NCBI RefSeq assembly: GCF_006439335.1
Contig: NZ_SAWY01000019.1
Coordinates: 108,401-172,400 of the forward strand
Direction: 5' to 3'
Source of the DNA: Litorilituus lipolyticus
Lineage (GTDB): Bacteria; Pseudomonadota; Gammaproteobacteria; Enterobacterales; Alteromonadaceae
Length of the DNA stretch: 64,000 nucleotides
This document shows, piece after piece, positions 28,240 to 37,582 of this stretch; positions within the stretch are counted from its first letter, which is position 1, and each line of letters opens with the position of its first letter. Under the pieces are notes generated by a model. It saw only the letters and a list, made by a program, of their open reading frames with translations, searched no databases and had not been told where the DNA came from. Position numbers and translations under genes: made by a program.

Positions 28240-28977
28240 TTATATTGGTTTTCTTAACTTAGCAAACGGTGTGTATTCCCATGGTCGCATGGCGCACAAC
28301 ATACCAACGTGCTTTCTTTTATCTAGCGGAATTTTCGCATCTTCTTGATTAAGTAGCGCAGCCTCTTTTGTTAATTGATTAAGTTTACGCTGAATAATAT
28401 CAATAGAAGATTGCGAATAAGTACCTCGTAAATAAAAGCGAAAGTTATTTTCACCTTTAAAGCGTGAGTGCATAAATTCACTAAAGACATCGGTGGCAAT
28501 ATTTTGCTCAAGTGGTCCATCAGGTATCCAACGAAAATCTTGTGCAATTAGCAACTTGTATTCATTATTAGGCAATAACTGAATCATCTTAAGCTTATCT
28601 AGCTTTGCTAATAAACGGATACATTCATGTTCTGTTATTTGATAATACTTAAGAATATCTGAAAACGTCCACGAGTCTTTTACACACACCGCAACTAAAA
28701 ATAGTTTGGTATCAGACACCAGCTCTTTTTCTTGCTCTGGCGTTAGTTGCGATATTTGATCTTGCTGCTTTTCTGCAATTAAAAATAGATCAGATAAGCT
28801 TAAATTTAATAACTGACATATCTCTTCTAAACGATCTAAAGCAAAAGATTGCGTAGAAAAAATACGTTTCACATTGGCTTCACTCATCGACAAGTGCTTA
28901 GCAATATCTTTATAGGTAATGTGTTGCTGACGTAACAACGCCTTCAAGGTGTTGCTTATCTGTTTAATTTGGCTCAT
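28240..28977 (-). CDS. XRE-family HTH transcriptional regulator
   Basis: 245 residues. N-terminal lambda-repressor-like HTH (about 8-62: ITYKDIAKHLSMSEANVKRIF, then LDRLEEICQLLNLSLSDLF). The remainder (75-245) is a helical region with a second winged-helix-like part (ILKYYQITEHECIRLLAKLDKLKMIQLL). Operon head, 10 bases before the exported hydrolase gene, so it probably regulates that gene. Two related 12-bp repeats (29022-29033 and 29041-29052, AGTATACACAAG / AGTTTACACAAA) lie upstream and could be its sites; that is weak evidence. Confidence 0.85.
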   Translation of the reverse strand: MSQIKQISNTLKALLRQQHITYKDIAKHLSMSEANVKRIFSTQSFALDRLEEICQLLNLSLSDLFLIAEKQQDQISQLTPEQEKELVSDTKLFLVAVCVKDSWTFSDILKYYQITEHECIRLLAKLDKLKMIQLLPNNEYKLLIAQDFRWIPDGPLEQNIATDVFSEFMHSRFKGENNFRFYLRGTYSQSSIDIIQRKLNQLTKEAALLNQEDAKIPLDKRKHVGMLCAMRPWEYTPFAKLRKPI

Positions 28978-29121
28978 AACAGCCTTAAGGTATATTTATA
29001 TAATACTTTTAGTGGCATTACAGTATACACAAGACAACATAGTTTACACAAACAATCCTTACTCATATATTTGCTGTCAGTTAGCAAGGGCTAGCAACTC
29101 AAACAAATAAGGAAAATAACT

Positions 29122-29637
29122 ATGTTTACTTCTAACACCATGACTAAAATTCAAATTACTACTAAGCAGCTGACTTCTAAAAGCTTTCTAAACAACATTG
29201 TCGCAATTCTATTAACATGTTCATTGTCTACCAATGCCATTGCCGCTGACTCTGCTCAACATACTAGTAAGGCAGGTAAACATTCCGCACTAGCAACATC
29301 GCATGGTGTAGCGTCAACAGCAAAAGTTGCAGCTGCAGTGGTAGCTGTACCAGTAGCAGTTTCAGGAGGCGCTATGCTCGGCACTGGCGTAGTGAGTGCC
29401 GGAGCAGGCTCTGAAAAAGTAGGCAGTCAAGTTGCCTTATCTGGCGCAGTAACAATGAGCGCAGCAGCTCAAGCAGTCCACAGTATTAAATATGAACATA
29501 AAGATGAATTAATAATCTCTGATATCACAATCACCGCAGATCCTGCTCCACAAACTGTAATGCAACAAAATAAAACGGAAACGACTAAAACTACAGTTAC
29601 CACTAAGACAACTATTAAAACAACGGAGCAAAAATAA
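29122..29637 (+). CDS. Secreted Ala/Gly/Val-rich protein with Thr-rich tail, unknown
   Basis: 171 residues. Signal peptide to about residue 42 (NAIAA/DSAQ). The middle is a long small-residue hydrophobic segment (about 58-105, rich in Ala, Val and Gly) that could span or insert into a membrane. The C-terminal 35 residues alternate Thr and Lys (TETTKTTVTTK), low-complexity and extended. The stop overlaps the start of the next gene (TAATG), so the two form one operon. I recognise no family. Confidence 0.65.
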   Translation: MFTSNTMTKIQITTKQLTSKSFLNNIVAILLTCSLSTNAIAADSAQHTSKAGKHSALATSHGVASTAKVAAAVVAVPVAVSGGAMLGTGVVSAGAGSEKVGSQVALSGAVTMSAAAQAVHSIKYEHKDELIISDITITADPAPQTVMQQNKTETTKTTVTTKTTIKTTEQK

Positions 29638-30467
29638 TGAGAGACTTCAACTTATTTACTACAGCAAAATACGCTATTTTTGCACTATCTTTGATGATTA
29701 TTGCCAGTATCACCACAGCACATGCTGGCAGCACGCAAATAGCAGAGCCTAAGCATTCTGTTAAAGAGATAACCACCTTTGCTAAACAAGTGGAAAAATA
29801 TGCTGCTAAACAAGGTGCTAGAGCTTTTATTATTGCTAGAATGGGGCGCCCAAAGAAGGACTTACCTAAAGGTATTAGTTTTACTCACACTGCAATTGCC
29901 GTGTATTCAGACATTCAATTAGGTAACGGGAAAACTGCCAGAGGCTATGCTATTCATAACCTTTATCAAAATGAAGGACAGTTAGACACCAGCTCATTAG
30001 TTATTGACTACCCAACTGATTTCTTTTGGGGCGCTGAAGAGTTGAAGGCTGGCATTATCATTCCAAGCCAAGAACTACAGCATAGGTTAATTGAAGCAAT
30101 AACCTCGGGAACGCATAGAACAGTACACAATAGTAACTACTCTGTTATTGCCAACCCTTTTAATAGTCAGTTCCAAAATTGTACTGAACATACTTTAGAT
30201 GTGATCAATGCTTCAATTTACCAAACCACTAATATTAAACGATTAAAGCGTAATGCTAAAAGTTATTTTCAACCACAACGAGTACAAACAAGTCGATTTA
30301 AATTAATGCTAGGCAGCGCCTTTATGGATGATGTCACAACAAAAGACCATGATGGTAAAGTTTACACCACAACCTTTACCACCATTGCCAAGTACTTAAA
30401 GAAAAATCAATTAATGCAATCGAGTGTGGTATTTAATCAGCAAGGAAATGCGATAAAGTTGATATAA
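29637..30467 (+). CDS. Exported DUF2145-like protein
   Basis: 276 residues with a Sec signal (cleavage near TTAHAGS, residue 30). The mature sequence has features I associate with DUF2145: RAFIIARMGRPKKDLPKGISFTHTAIAVYS, followed by a conserved NCTEHTLDVINASIY block. A Cys-His pair in NCTEH together with FTHTA recalls the NlpC/P60-like papain fold (Cys plus His), but activity is speculative. Translationally coupled to the upstream Thr-rich secreted protein and followed by a strong terminator. Confidence 0.68.
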   Translation: MRDFNLFTTAKYAIFALSLMIIASITTAHAGSTQIAEPKHSVKEITTFAKQVEKYAAKQGARAFIIARMGRPKKDLPKGISFTHTAIAVYSDIQLGNGKTARGYAIHNLYQNEGQLDTSSLVIDYPTDFFWGAEELKAGIIIPSQELQHRLIEAITSGTHRTVHNSNYSVIANPFNSQFQNCTEHTLDVINASIYQTTNIKRLKRNAKSYFQPQRVQTSRFKLMLGSAFMDDVTTKDHDGKVYTTTFTTIAKYLKKNQLMQSSVVFNQQGNAIKLI

Positions 30468-30490
30468 AGACTTAGATACATCGACGCAAT

Positions 30491-30528
30491 AAAAAAGCCT
30501 TTAAACGTTCATGTTCAAAGGCTTTTTT
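30491..30528. terminator. Bidirectional rho-independent terminator
   Basis: Perfect 12-bp stem (30491-30502 with 30517-30528) made of an A6 run, GCCTTT and its complement with T6. It lies between the convergent DUF2145-like gene and pyrE. Confidence 0.9.
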
Positions 30529-30531
30529 AAA

Positions 30532-30572
30532 TTAACTGTACTGATTAGTTAACTTTCAAACAGTACAGTTAA
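30532..30572. repeat. 12-bp inverted repeat overlapping the end of pyrE
   Basis: TTAACTGTACTG (30532-30543) and its exact reverse complement (30561-30572) flank 17 bases; the second arm includes the pyrE stop codon. It may be an mRNA 3'-end hairpin that protects or terminates the rph-pyrE message ahead of the main terminator. Confidence 0.5.
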
Positions 30573-31234
30573 ATACCGTAATCTAGGCGATATTTATTAA
30601 TACTCGCTAAGCTTGTCTCTAATTCTTCAGCATTGGCAGGTTTTGCCGATAACTTCTCTTCAAGATAAGTGACCACATCGGCAAGTTTCACTATTGATAC
30701 CACTTGCGTACCAAAATCACGCTCTACTTCTTGAATTGCTGATAATTCGCCTTGGCCTTTTTCTTGGCGATCAAGTGCAATTAACACACCTGATAACTCA
30801 GCATCATGAGCTTTAATGATTTCCATTGATTCACGAATCGCCGTACCTGCGGTGATAACATCATCAACTAACATGACTTTACCGTTTAGATCAGCACCCA
30901 CTAATGAACCACCTTCACCGTGAGTTTTTGCTTCTTTACGGTTAAAACAGTATGGAACATCCAAGTTATGCTGATCAAATAACGCAACCGTTGTGGTAGT
31001 AGCAATTGGAATGCCTTTATAAGCTGGGCCAAAGACCAAATCAAAATCAATGTTTGAATCAACCAAGGCAGCAGCATAAAAGCGACCTAAACGTGCTAAA
31101 TCGCCACCCGTTTTAAATAAACCAGCATTAAAAAAGTATGGGCTTGTACGGCCTGATTTTAAGGTGAATTCGCCAAAACGTAATACTTGCTTCTCTAGTG
31201 CAAACTCAATAAATTCGCGTTGATAATCTTTCAT
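30569..31234 (-). CDS. pyrE: Orotate phosphoribosyltransferase
   Basis: 221 residues from the ATG at 31234 ([13 protein letters not shown]), the same N-terminus as E. coli PyrE (213 residues); a TTG two codons earlier is ignored. PRPP-binding motif [13 protein letters not shown], substrate loop [12 protein letters not shown]. Converts orotate and PRPP to OMP in pyrimidine synthesis. Lies downstream of rph with a 28-base gap. That gap is too short to hold the leader attenuator that controls pyrE in E. coli, so the regulation must differ here. Confidence 0.96.
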   Translation of the reverse strand: MKDYQREFIEFALEKQVLRFGEFTLKSGRTSPYFFNAGLFKTGGDLARLGRFYAAALVDSNIDFDLVFGPAYKGIPIATTTTVALFDQHNLDVPYCFNRKEAKTHGEGGSLVGADLNGKVMLVDDVITAGTAIRESMEIIKAHDAELSGVLIALDRQEKGQGELSAIQEVERDFGTQVVSIVKLADVVTYLEEKLSAKPANAEELETSLASINKYRLDYGI

Positions 31235-31262
31235 GTGCAAAGTTTCCTAAAGATTAATTAAA

Positions 31263-31976
31263 TTAGCTTAATGCCGCTTTTTGTAAGTCAAATAACTCAT
31301 TGATACCATCTTTGGCTAATTGCATCATAGCGTTCATCTCATCAAAGCTAAATGGCTCTTCTTCTGCCGTGCCTTGTACTTCAATTAACTTACCAGTATC
31401 TGTCATGACGACATTCATATCAGTTTCAGCGCATGAATCTTCATCGTAATCTAAATCAGCAACTGGCTCGCCTTTATAAACACCAACCGATACTGCAGCA
31501 ATCATGTATTTTAATGGGTTTGTTTTGATTATATCTTTAGCGCGCATATAGTTAAGTGCATCAACCAAAGCAACACAAGCACCTGTAATAGAAGCAGTAC
31601 GCGTCCCACCATCAGCTTGAATCACATCACAATCAACAGAAATGGTATTTTCGCCCAAAGCTTTTAAATCAACTGCGCCACGCAATGCACGAGCAATTAA
31701 ACGAGATATTTCTAATGTACGGCCACTTTGTTTGCCAGAAGCTGCTTCACGACGCATACGGGTATGTGTTGAACGAGGTAACATACCGTATTCAGCAGTA
31801 ACCCAACCTTTACCTTGGCCTTTTAAAAAGCGTGGTACACCTTCTTCAACCGATGCTGTACAAATGACTTTAGTATCACCAAACTCAATTAACACTGAGC
31901 CTTCAGCATGGCTGGTAAATTGACGAGTGATAGTGACTGGGCGAATTTGCCCTAATGTTCTGCCGCTTGGACGCAT
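31263..31976 (-). CDS. rph: Ribonuclease PH
   Basis: 237 residues, the normal full length. Starts [18 protein letters not shown], with the catalytic and phosphate-binding features [15 protein letters not shown] and [19 protein letters not shown], and [23 protein letters not shown]. Phosphorolytic 3'-5' exoribonuclease that trims tRNA 3' ends. Unlike in E. coli K-12, where rph carries a frameshift, this gene is intact. First gene of rph-pyrE. Confidence 0.96.
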   Translation of the reverse strand: MRPSGRTLGQIRPVTITRQFTSHAEGSVLIEFGDTKVICTASVEEGVPRFLKGQGKGWVTAEYGMLPRSTHTRMRREAASGKQSGRTLEISRLIARALRGAVDLKALGENTISVDCDVIQADGGTRTASITGACVALVDALNYMRAKDIIKTNPLKYMIAAVSVGVYKGEPVADLDYDEDSCAETDMNVVMTDTGKLIEVQGTAEEEPFSFDEMNAMMQLAKDGINELFDLQKAALS

Positions 31977-32114
31977 AATGTGATCTCATGAAGTAAATAA
32001 TTGCTGCGCATTATAATAGGAACTTGGTGATATTGACATAATGGCGAGTAAAGATTTTAATTTTTAGCTAATTTTTGAGGGTAATTTATAATGAAGATCA
32101 GCGGATGTTTCTTC

Positions 32115-34097
32115 TTAGTTTTCCCTATTAAGCATTCGAATCGCTTGAACAATATCTTCAACGTTAATAGGTTTATTAATAAAATTATCCATGCCTGCAT
32201 CGAAACATTTTTGCCTATCCTCAGCTAACACATTGGCTGTCATGGCGATTATTGTCGGGTGATTATCAGGTTGTAGTTCAATAATTTTATTGGTTGCAGT
32301 AACACCGTCCATCACCGGCATTTGCATATCCATAAACACAGTATCATAAACCTTACTTTGTACTGCTTGCACCCCCTCTTCACCATGGTTTGCGATGTCA
32401 ACGCTATACCCCAGTTTTTCAAAGATTTTTCTAATAATTATTTGGTTTATTTTATTATCTTCAACCACCAAAATGCTAAGTGGAATTTCATCAGCAAGAT
32501 TAGCATTAACTTGCAAAAGTTGTTGCTGATGGTTCGTTTGTTCCACGGCCTGTGTTTGCCTATGTACAACTGGCAATGTTAATTCAAAGCTAAAAGTAGA
32601 ACCTTCACCAACCGTGCTTAATACAGATATATTACCTTGCATCTTTTCAACTAGCTTTGCACATATAATAAGGCCTAAGCCAGTCCCACCAAAATCTCTA
32701 CTGATTGAAGTATCGACTTGAGAAAATGGCTTGAACAATTTTTCTTGATCTTCAACAGAAATACCAATCCCTTGATCTATCACGTTAAATAACAATTTGT
32801 CTTCATCAGTCCCTTTTTCTACAGCCTTAACAATCAGTTCAACAGTACCTTGAGCAGTAAACTTGATAGCATTGGATAGTAAATTTAATAAAATTTGCCT
32901 CAGGCGTAAGTTATCCCCCTCATAACTGGCTGCTAGTTCTTCATCTAGGGTAACCTTCAGTGTTAACCCCTTTTCTGAAGCGAGACTATCCAGCAAGAAA
33001 GTGACTTCTTCGATTAAACTCCTCAGATTAAAAGCTTGCTTATCTAGGCTGAGCTTGCCTGCTTCGAGTTTCGAAATATCTAAAATGTCATTAATAACAA
33101 TCAACAAGCCATCACCGCATGAACGTATTGCCGAAGTATATTCCTGCTGCTCTTTATTTAGCTTAGAATTTTCAAGTAAGGTTAGCATGCCTAAAATACC
33201 ATTCATCGGTGTTCGGATTTCATGTGACATATTGGCTAAAAAACTACTCTTAGTTTTAACTGCTTTCTCCATCTCATCCACAGCAAATTTAACCGCTAAA
33301 CTCATGTTGTTGAATGCCTTAGCCAGTAATGAAAATTCATCATTGCCATGAAGCTCTATAACAGTTTGATAATCACCTTGTTCTATTTTAGTGGTACCAG
33401 ACATTAACGTTTTAAGTTTTCTCGAAATATGTGAAGCAACCAATGCGGCTACAATAAGAGCGAGCAATAACGAAAGTAAGGTTCCTGCAATTACCACAAA
33501 TAGAGTCTGACTTGCGGCTTGAGCTGACTCTTGCTGACGCCGTTTCATCAATGATTGCTCCATGGCATTAAAATTAGCCTTAATTGCTCTAATTTGATCA
33601 ATAATATTTTTACCCGTTTGCAATTCAACCAACCTAACCACTTCAGCCATAACAAGTTCTGGCGACATACTGGTATCTTGACGAGCGGCTATCTCCACAA
33701 AAGCGGCTTCTTTGAGCCATTTTTTTTGTAGGCTTTCAATTTCCGTTAATCGTGCTACTTGCACAGGGTTATCTGAAACCAATCTTTTCAACGCCTTTAA
33801 TTTCGACGTCCAAATCTCTCTTGCTGCAATATATGGCTGTAGAAACACCTCATTACCAGTAATTAAAAAGCCACGTTTACCCGTTTCCATATCAACCAAT
33901 AATTTAATTAGCTCATTGCTGTCGGCCATGACTTGGTGAGTATGCTCAACCCAATGTGTTGTTTCAGTGTTTTTTTCAATACTGATATAGACAATTAGTG
34001 ACACAGTTAACATCATTAAGAATGGTACTGTAACAGCAATAAGAATTTTGCTTTTAGTACTCAGGTTATCAAAAAAAGAATTCTGATTTTTTTCCAA
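32115..34097 (-). CDS. CHASE3 hybrid sensor histidine kinase/response regulator
   Basis: 660 residues. Transmembrane helix 1 (about 18-40), periplasmic CHASE3 domain (about 41-195, with VDMETGKRGFLITGN, the typical CHASE3 signature), helix 2 (about 198-222), HAMP (about 222-275), HisKA with His292 (ANMSHEIRTPMNG), HATPase (NLLSNAIKFT, DQGIGIS, GGTGLGL) and a C-terminal receiver with Asp590 (VFMDMQMPVMDG). No output domain or HPt, so it should signal through a separate phosphotransfer protein. Divergent from the thioredoxin/GMC operon beginning at 34533; a regulatory link is possible but unproven. Confidence 0.92.
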   Translation of the reverse strand: MEKNQNSFFDNLSTKSKILIAVTVPFLMMLTVSLIVYISIEKNTETTHWVEHTHQVMADSNELIKLLVDMETGKRGFLITGNEVFLQPYIAAREIWTSKLKALKRLVSDNPVQVARLTEIESLQKKWLKEAAFVEIAARQDTSMSPELVMAEVVRLVELQTGKNIIDQIRAIKANFNAMEQSLMKRRQQESAQAASQTLFVVIAGTLLSLLLALIVAALVASHISRKLKTLMSGTTKIEQGDYQTVIELHGNDEFSLLAKAFNNMSLAVKFAVDEMEKAVKTKSSFLANMSHEIRTPMNGILGMLTLLENSKLNKEQQEYTSAIRSCGDGLLIVINDILDISKLEAGKLSLDKQAFNLRSLIEEVTFLLDSLASEKGLTLKVTLDEELAASYEGDNLRLRQILLNLLSNAIKFTAQGTVELIVKAVEKGTDEDKLLFNVIDQGIGISVEDQEKLFKPFSQVDTSISRDFGGTGLGLIICAKLVEKMQGNISVLSTVGEGSTFSFELTLPVVHRQTQAVEQTNHQQQLLQVNANLADEIPLSILVVEDNKINQIIIRKIFEKLGYSVDIANHGEEGVQAVQSKVYDTVFMDMQMPVMDGVTATNKIIELQPDNHPTIIAMTANVLAEDRQKCFDAGMDNFINKPINVEDIVQAIRMLNREN

Positions 34098-34532
34098 GGC
34101 TACGTCCTAACTGTAATGTGATGGCTACTCGAAAATGTTAACAAGTAGATACTGACTAACAATTAATATTCAATATAGTTAAAAGCGACTAAAAAGATAG
34201 TTATGATAACCATTTCATTAAGGTAGTGAATATACTTTGTACAGACATGATCTTATCAACTTCCTAGCAGTAAAATTTTACTCGTGAAATCAACCCTGCA
34301 CGTAGTTTGTAATATACACTATTGAATTGGCGGTGAATAACATTGGATTGATATATTTTAGCTGCTTAGAATACAAATTATACTCTCATGATAGATAATA
34401 AAAGATAAACCTGTAATACATTGTTAAGCAAGAGTCTCAGTGAAAATGATATAAATGTCATGCTGCTGAAAGATAAAACTAACAAGCAAGGTCATATCTG
34501 CTATAGACAAACACCAACACAAAGGCCATAGA
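34098..34532. other. Gene-free spacer upstream of the redox operon
   Basis: 435 bases between the divergent kinase and thioredoxin-like genes with no credible reading frame. The only ordered feature I see is a perfect 14-bp palindrome, AGTAAAATTTTACT, at 34269-34282, a possible regulator site. Promoters of both directions must lie here, but none stands out. Confidence 0.55.
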
Positions 34533-35102
34533 ATGAAGCTTACTATTTACCTGTTTTTGCTCAGCAGTCTAGCTGTACACTTTAATACTAATGCTGAGCC
34601 CAAAAGTATGCTTTCTTCAGATTTACCAGCATATAGCCAAATTTATGATGATACTCGTGATCCGTTTAAAGATGCTCGTAATGCCTTAGCCTTAGCTAAA
34701 GAAACTAATCGCCAAGTGTTAATAGAAATAGGCGGTAATTGGTGTACTTGGTGTCATAAAATGGATGATTTCTTAGCGAAAAACCCTGATATATTCCAAG
34801 CTCTACATGCTAATTACGTACTGTTAAAAATTAATGTCAGTGACAGCAATGAAAATGAAGCTTTCATGAGTGCCTTACCACCGGTATTAGGTTACCCACA
34901 TATGTATGTTTCTACTGCGACTGGCAAAATGATCTTATCAAAGGATACCGCAGAACTACTCACAGGAAGTGAATACTCGCGAGAACAGTGGTTAACATTT
35001 ATTGATAAATGGTCGCTTACCCAATGGCTGGCAAGTAGTGAAAATAACCTTCCTGCAACTAAAGGTAACACCTCAAACAACCAACAAAAAACTGAGGACT
35101 AA
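34533..35102 (+). CDS. Exported thioredoxin-like protein (WCTWC)
   Basis: 189 residues. Sec signal (1-21, HFNTNAEP). Thioredoxin fold with the redox motif GGNWCTWCHKMDDFL (CTWC at about 70-73), similar to Thioredoxin_7/DUF255-type proteins, and the cis-Pro region LPPVLGYPHMYV. The C-terminal 25 residues are Asn/Thr/Gln-rich and probably flexible. Expected to reduce or oxidise disulfides or deliver electrons in the periplasm. First gene of an operon with a Tat-type subunit 3, a GMC flavoprotein and probably a DM13 lipoprotein. Confidence 0.85.
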   Translation: MKLTIYLFLLSSLAVHFNTNAEPKSMLSSDLPAYSQIYDDTRDPFKDARNALALAKETNRQVLIEIGGNWCTWCHKMDDFLAKNPDIFQALHANYVLLKINVSDSNENEAFMSALPPVLGYPHMYVSTATGKMILSKDTAELLTGSEYSREQWLTFIDKWSLTQWLASSENNLPATKGNTSNNQQKTED

Positions 35103-35105
35103 TCG

Positions 35106-35759
35106 TTGAATATTATAAAGTCATTCTTTGATAAATCTTTCACTACGCCTGAATTTTTAAAAGAAAAACAACAAGCAAGACGAAGGTTACTTAAATCTGC
35201 CGCTGGTGTTTCTGCCCTAACCGTTTTACCCGTATGGACTGTTACCGCCAATCAACAAAAGCAACTTAACGCCTTAATTAAAACTGACCCTTGGCAAACA
35301 CTCGACAGTGTAATGAATCACTTATTGCCTGTTTCCAAAACAGGTCCAAGTGCTGTAGAAATTCAAGCGATGGAGTTTTTATATAACTTGGTATTTGAAC
35401 GTCCAACACCACAAGATGAAATTGACTTTATCTTCAAAGGTGTGGGTTGGTTAAATGGTTACACCCAGCAGCAACTCAACCGCTCATTTGTTTCATTAAC
35501 TTTTGATGAAAAAGAAACAATGTTACGTGATATTAGTCAGTCTAATGCGGGTAGTAATTGGATCAACATGATGCTGACTAACTTATTAGAAGCTATGTTA
35601 TCGCCACCAGCTTATGGCGGCAATCCTAACGGTATCGGCTGGCAATGGCTAGAGCATAAAGCAGGCTTTCCTTTGCCTGAAAAAGGACAACGTTATTTCG
35701 AATTACCTAAACGCGCTAGCATTATTAAACTATCGCGTTTATCAGAGGAAAACTCCTAA
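35106..35759 (+). CDS. Gluconate 2-dehydrogenase subunit 3-family protein with Tat signal
   Basis: 217 residues starting at a TTG three bases after the preceding stop; no ATG lies before the Tat motif, so TTG is very likely correct. Twin-arginine signal ARRRLLKSAAG (about 24-34) and a hydrophobic stretch to WTVTA. The core follows the family (DPWQTLDSVMNHLLPVSKTGPSAVEIQAMEFL). It should fold with and export the signal-less GMC protein encoded next, whose start overlaps its stop. Paralogue of the protein at 22790. Confidence 0.87.
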   Translation: MNIIKSFFDKSFTTPEFLKEKQQARRRLLKSAAGVSALTVLPVWTVTANQQKQLNALIKTDPWQTLDSVMNHLLPVSKTGPSAVEIQAMEFLYNLVFERPTPQDEIDFIFKGVGWLNGYTQQQLNRSFVSLTFDEKETMLRDISQSNAGSNWINMMLTNLLEAMLSPPAYGGNPNGIGWQWLEHKAGFPLPEKGQRYFELPKRASIIKLSRLSEENS

Positions 35760-37498
35760 TGGATTTTGATATTTGTATTGTTGGCTCTGGCGCTGGCGCT
35801 TCTCCAATTGCATACCGATTATCACAAGCTGGCGCGAAAGTTGTGGTATTAGAGAAAGGCCCATGGCTAACCGAAAAAGAATTCTTTAAAGACGAGCAAA
35901 CCATCAGTTTACATGATGCTTACAACCCCTCATTAACTGATGAACAGCACGTAATAGAAGAAGAGTACCTCGACGATAATAATGAAAGCTATTGGCAAGG
36001 TGAATCAACCAGTGAATCAGGTTGGAGTTGGTGGAATGGCACAGTAGTTGGTGGCTCATCAAATTTTATGAGTGGTTACTTCCATCGCTTAAAACCAATA
36101 GATTTTCGTTTAAAGTCTGAGTTTGGTGATATTAAAGGTGCCAATGTTGCAGATTGGCCTATTAGCTACGATGAACTTGAACCGTTCTACGCTATGGTTG
36201 AAAAAGAAGTGGGGGTTTCTGGCAAAGCCGTAAAGCATCCGCATCAAGAACCACGCTCTACTGATTTTCCTTACCCTCCTGTTGCTGAATTACCTGTAGC
36301 TTCATGGATAGATCAAACCGCTTCAGAGATTGGTTTTCATGCTATTCCTGTCCCTAGAGCAATATTATCACAGCCAGATAAAGGTAGACGCAGTTGCGAA
36401 TACTCAGGCTATTGCAGTAGCTATGGCTGCTCTTCTGGCGCCAAAGGTAGTGGTCGTGCCGCATTATTAAATCAAGCTGTTGCCTCAGGTAACTGCACCA
36501 TCAAGCCAAACTCAAAAGTTTATAATATTGCCACCAACAAGGCAGGCGAAATAACGGCCGTACAGTTTTACGATGCTGTTGGTAAGCGACAACAAATAAG
36601 GGCCAAAATTTATGTTGTTGCCTGCCAAGCCGTAGAAACTTCACGCTTATTACTTGCGTCAAAAGGCGAAAAGTTCCCCTATGGCTTAGCAAATAATAAT
36701 CAACAGGTAGGCAAAAATCTGCTTTTTAGTGGTGGTGGCACAGGCCAAGGTGACTTTCTTTATAATGAACTCAGTGATGAAAAAGTTGCGCAGTTAAAGC
36801 AAGTAGGTCCTTTTATCAATCGAGCATTACAAGATTGGTATCAAATTAACGATAAACAGTTTGCCAAAGCAAATGAAGGAATAAGCCCTACCGGACAAGC
36901 AAAAGGTGGCACCATAGACTTTCTTTTTCATCAAAACCCGATTGCACGAGCACAGGGCAGCCAATGGCAAGAAGATGACAATGGTGTTGAAAGCCTTGTG
37001 TGGGGAGAGCAACTTAAACAAGCACTGAAGCAAGAATTCACGACTTATAAAACCTTACGTTTCGAAGTGTTTAACGATTGGTTGCCCACTAACGACTGTT
37101 TTGTAAGCTTAGATGAAGACGTTACTGACAAATGGGGTGATCCTGTCGCTAAGGTACGTATTGGCTTTCATAATCATGACCTTGAAGTTGGTGCATTTTT
37201 GGCTGAAAAAGGCGAACAATTATTGACGGCTATGGGCGCTAAAAATGTTTCATCTTCAGTTAGCGGATATCCTTCGAGTAATTTAATGGCTGGCGGCTGT
37301 CGCTTTGGTAATGACCCAAAAACATCAGTATTAAATAAAAACTGTCAGGCTCATGAAGTAGAAAATCTCTATGTGACAGACGGCTCATTTATGCCAACAG
37401 GTGGCAGCGTACCTTATACCTTCACTATTTATGCAAACTCATTTAGGGTAGCTGAAAAAATCACTGAGCATTGGCAAGTTTTATCACAACAAAGCTAA
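35759..37498 (+). CDS. GMC-family FAD oxidoreductase lacking the canonical catalytic pair
   Basis: 579 residues, no signal peptide. FAD motif VGSGAGASPIAYRL (8-21) and a GMC block with GGSSNFMSGYFHR. The cluster-type cysteines SCEYSGYCSSYGC are CX5CX4C. In the C-terminal block the catalytic His is replaced by Leu509 (NLMAGGCRFG instead of the usual HPLGGCRMG/HELGTARMG) and the partner Asn/His by Val551 (GSVPYTF instead of NPSLT). The rest of the block is well conserved (DPKTSVL, NLYVTDGS). It may bind FAD and move electrons without classical alcohol oxidation, or use other residues. Overlaps the Tat-type small-subunit gene. Confidence 0.85.
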   Translation: MDFDICIVGSGAGASPIAYRLSQAGAKVVVLEKGPWLTEKEFFKDEQTISLHDAYNPSLTDEQHVIEEEYLDDNNESYWQGESTSESGWSWWNGTVVGGSSNFMSGYFHRLKPIDFRLKSEFGDIKGANVADWPISYDELEPFYAMVEKEVGVSGKAVKHPHQEPRSTDFPYPPVAELPVASWIDQTASEIGFHAIPVPRAILSQPDKGRRSCEYSGYCSSYGCSSGAKGSGRAALLNQAVASGNCTIKPNSKVYNIATNKAGEITAVQFYDAVGKRQQIRAKIYVVACQAVETSRLLLASKGEKFPYGLANNNQQVGKNLLFSGGGTGQGDFLYNELSDEKVAQLKQVGPFINRALQDWYQINDKQFAKANEGISPTGQAKGGTIDFLFHQNPIARAQGSQWQEDDNGVESLVWGEQLKQALKQEFTTYKTLRFEVFNDWLPTNDCFVSLDEDVTDKWGDPVAKVRIGFHNHDLEVGAFLAEKGEQLLTAMGAKNVSSSVSGYPSSNLMAGGCRFGNDPKTSVLNKNCQAHEVENLYVTDGSFMPTGGSVPYTFTIYANSFRVAEKITEHWQVLSQQS

Positions 37499-37582
37499 TT
37501 TTTTAGTTTTTGTGATACTTTTGTGAAGACTCATCTTCATACTTTATTTAGATAATATATTTATATAGTGAGAGGAGGAAGT

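Noticed and set aside
29022..29052. Two similar 12-bp repeats upstream of the XRE gene as operators
   Set aside because: Two mismatches or more and no symmetry; kept only as a remark in the gene entry.
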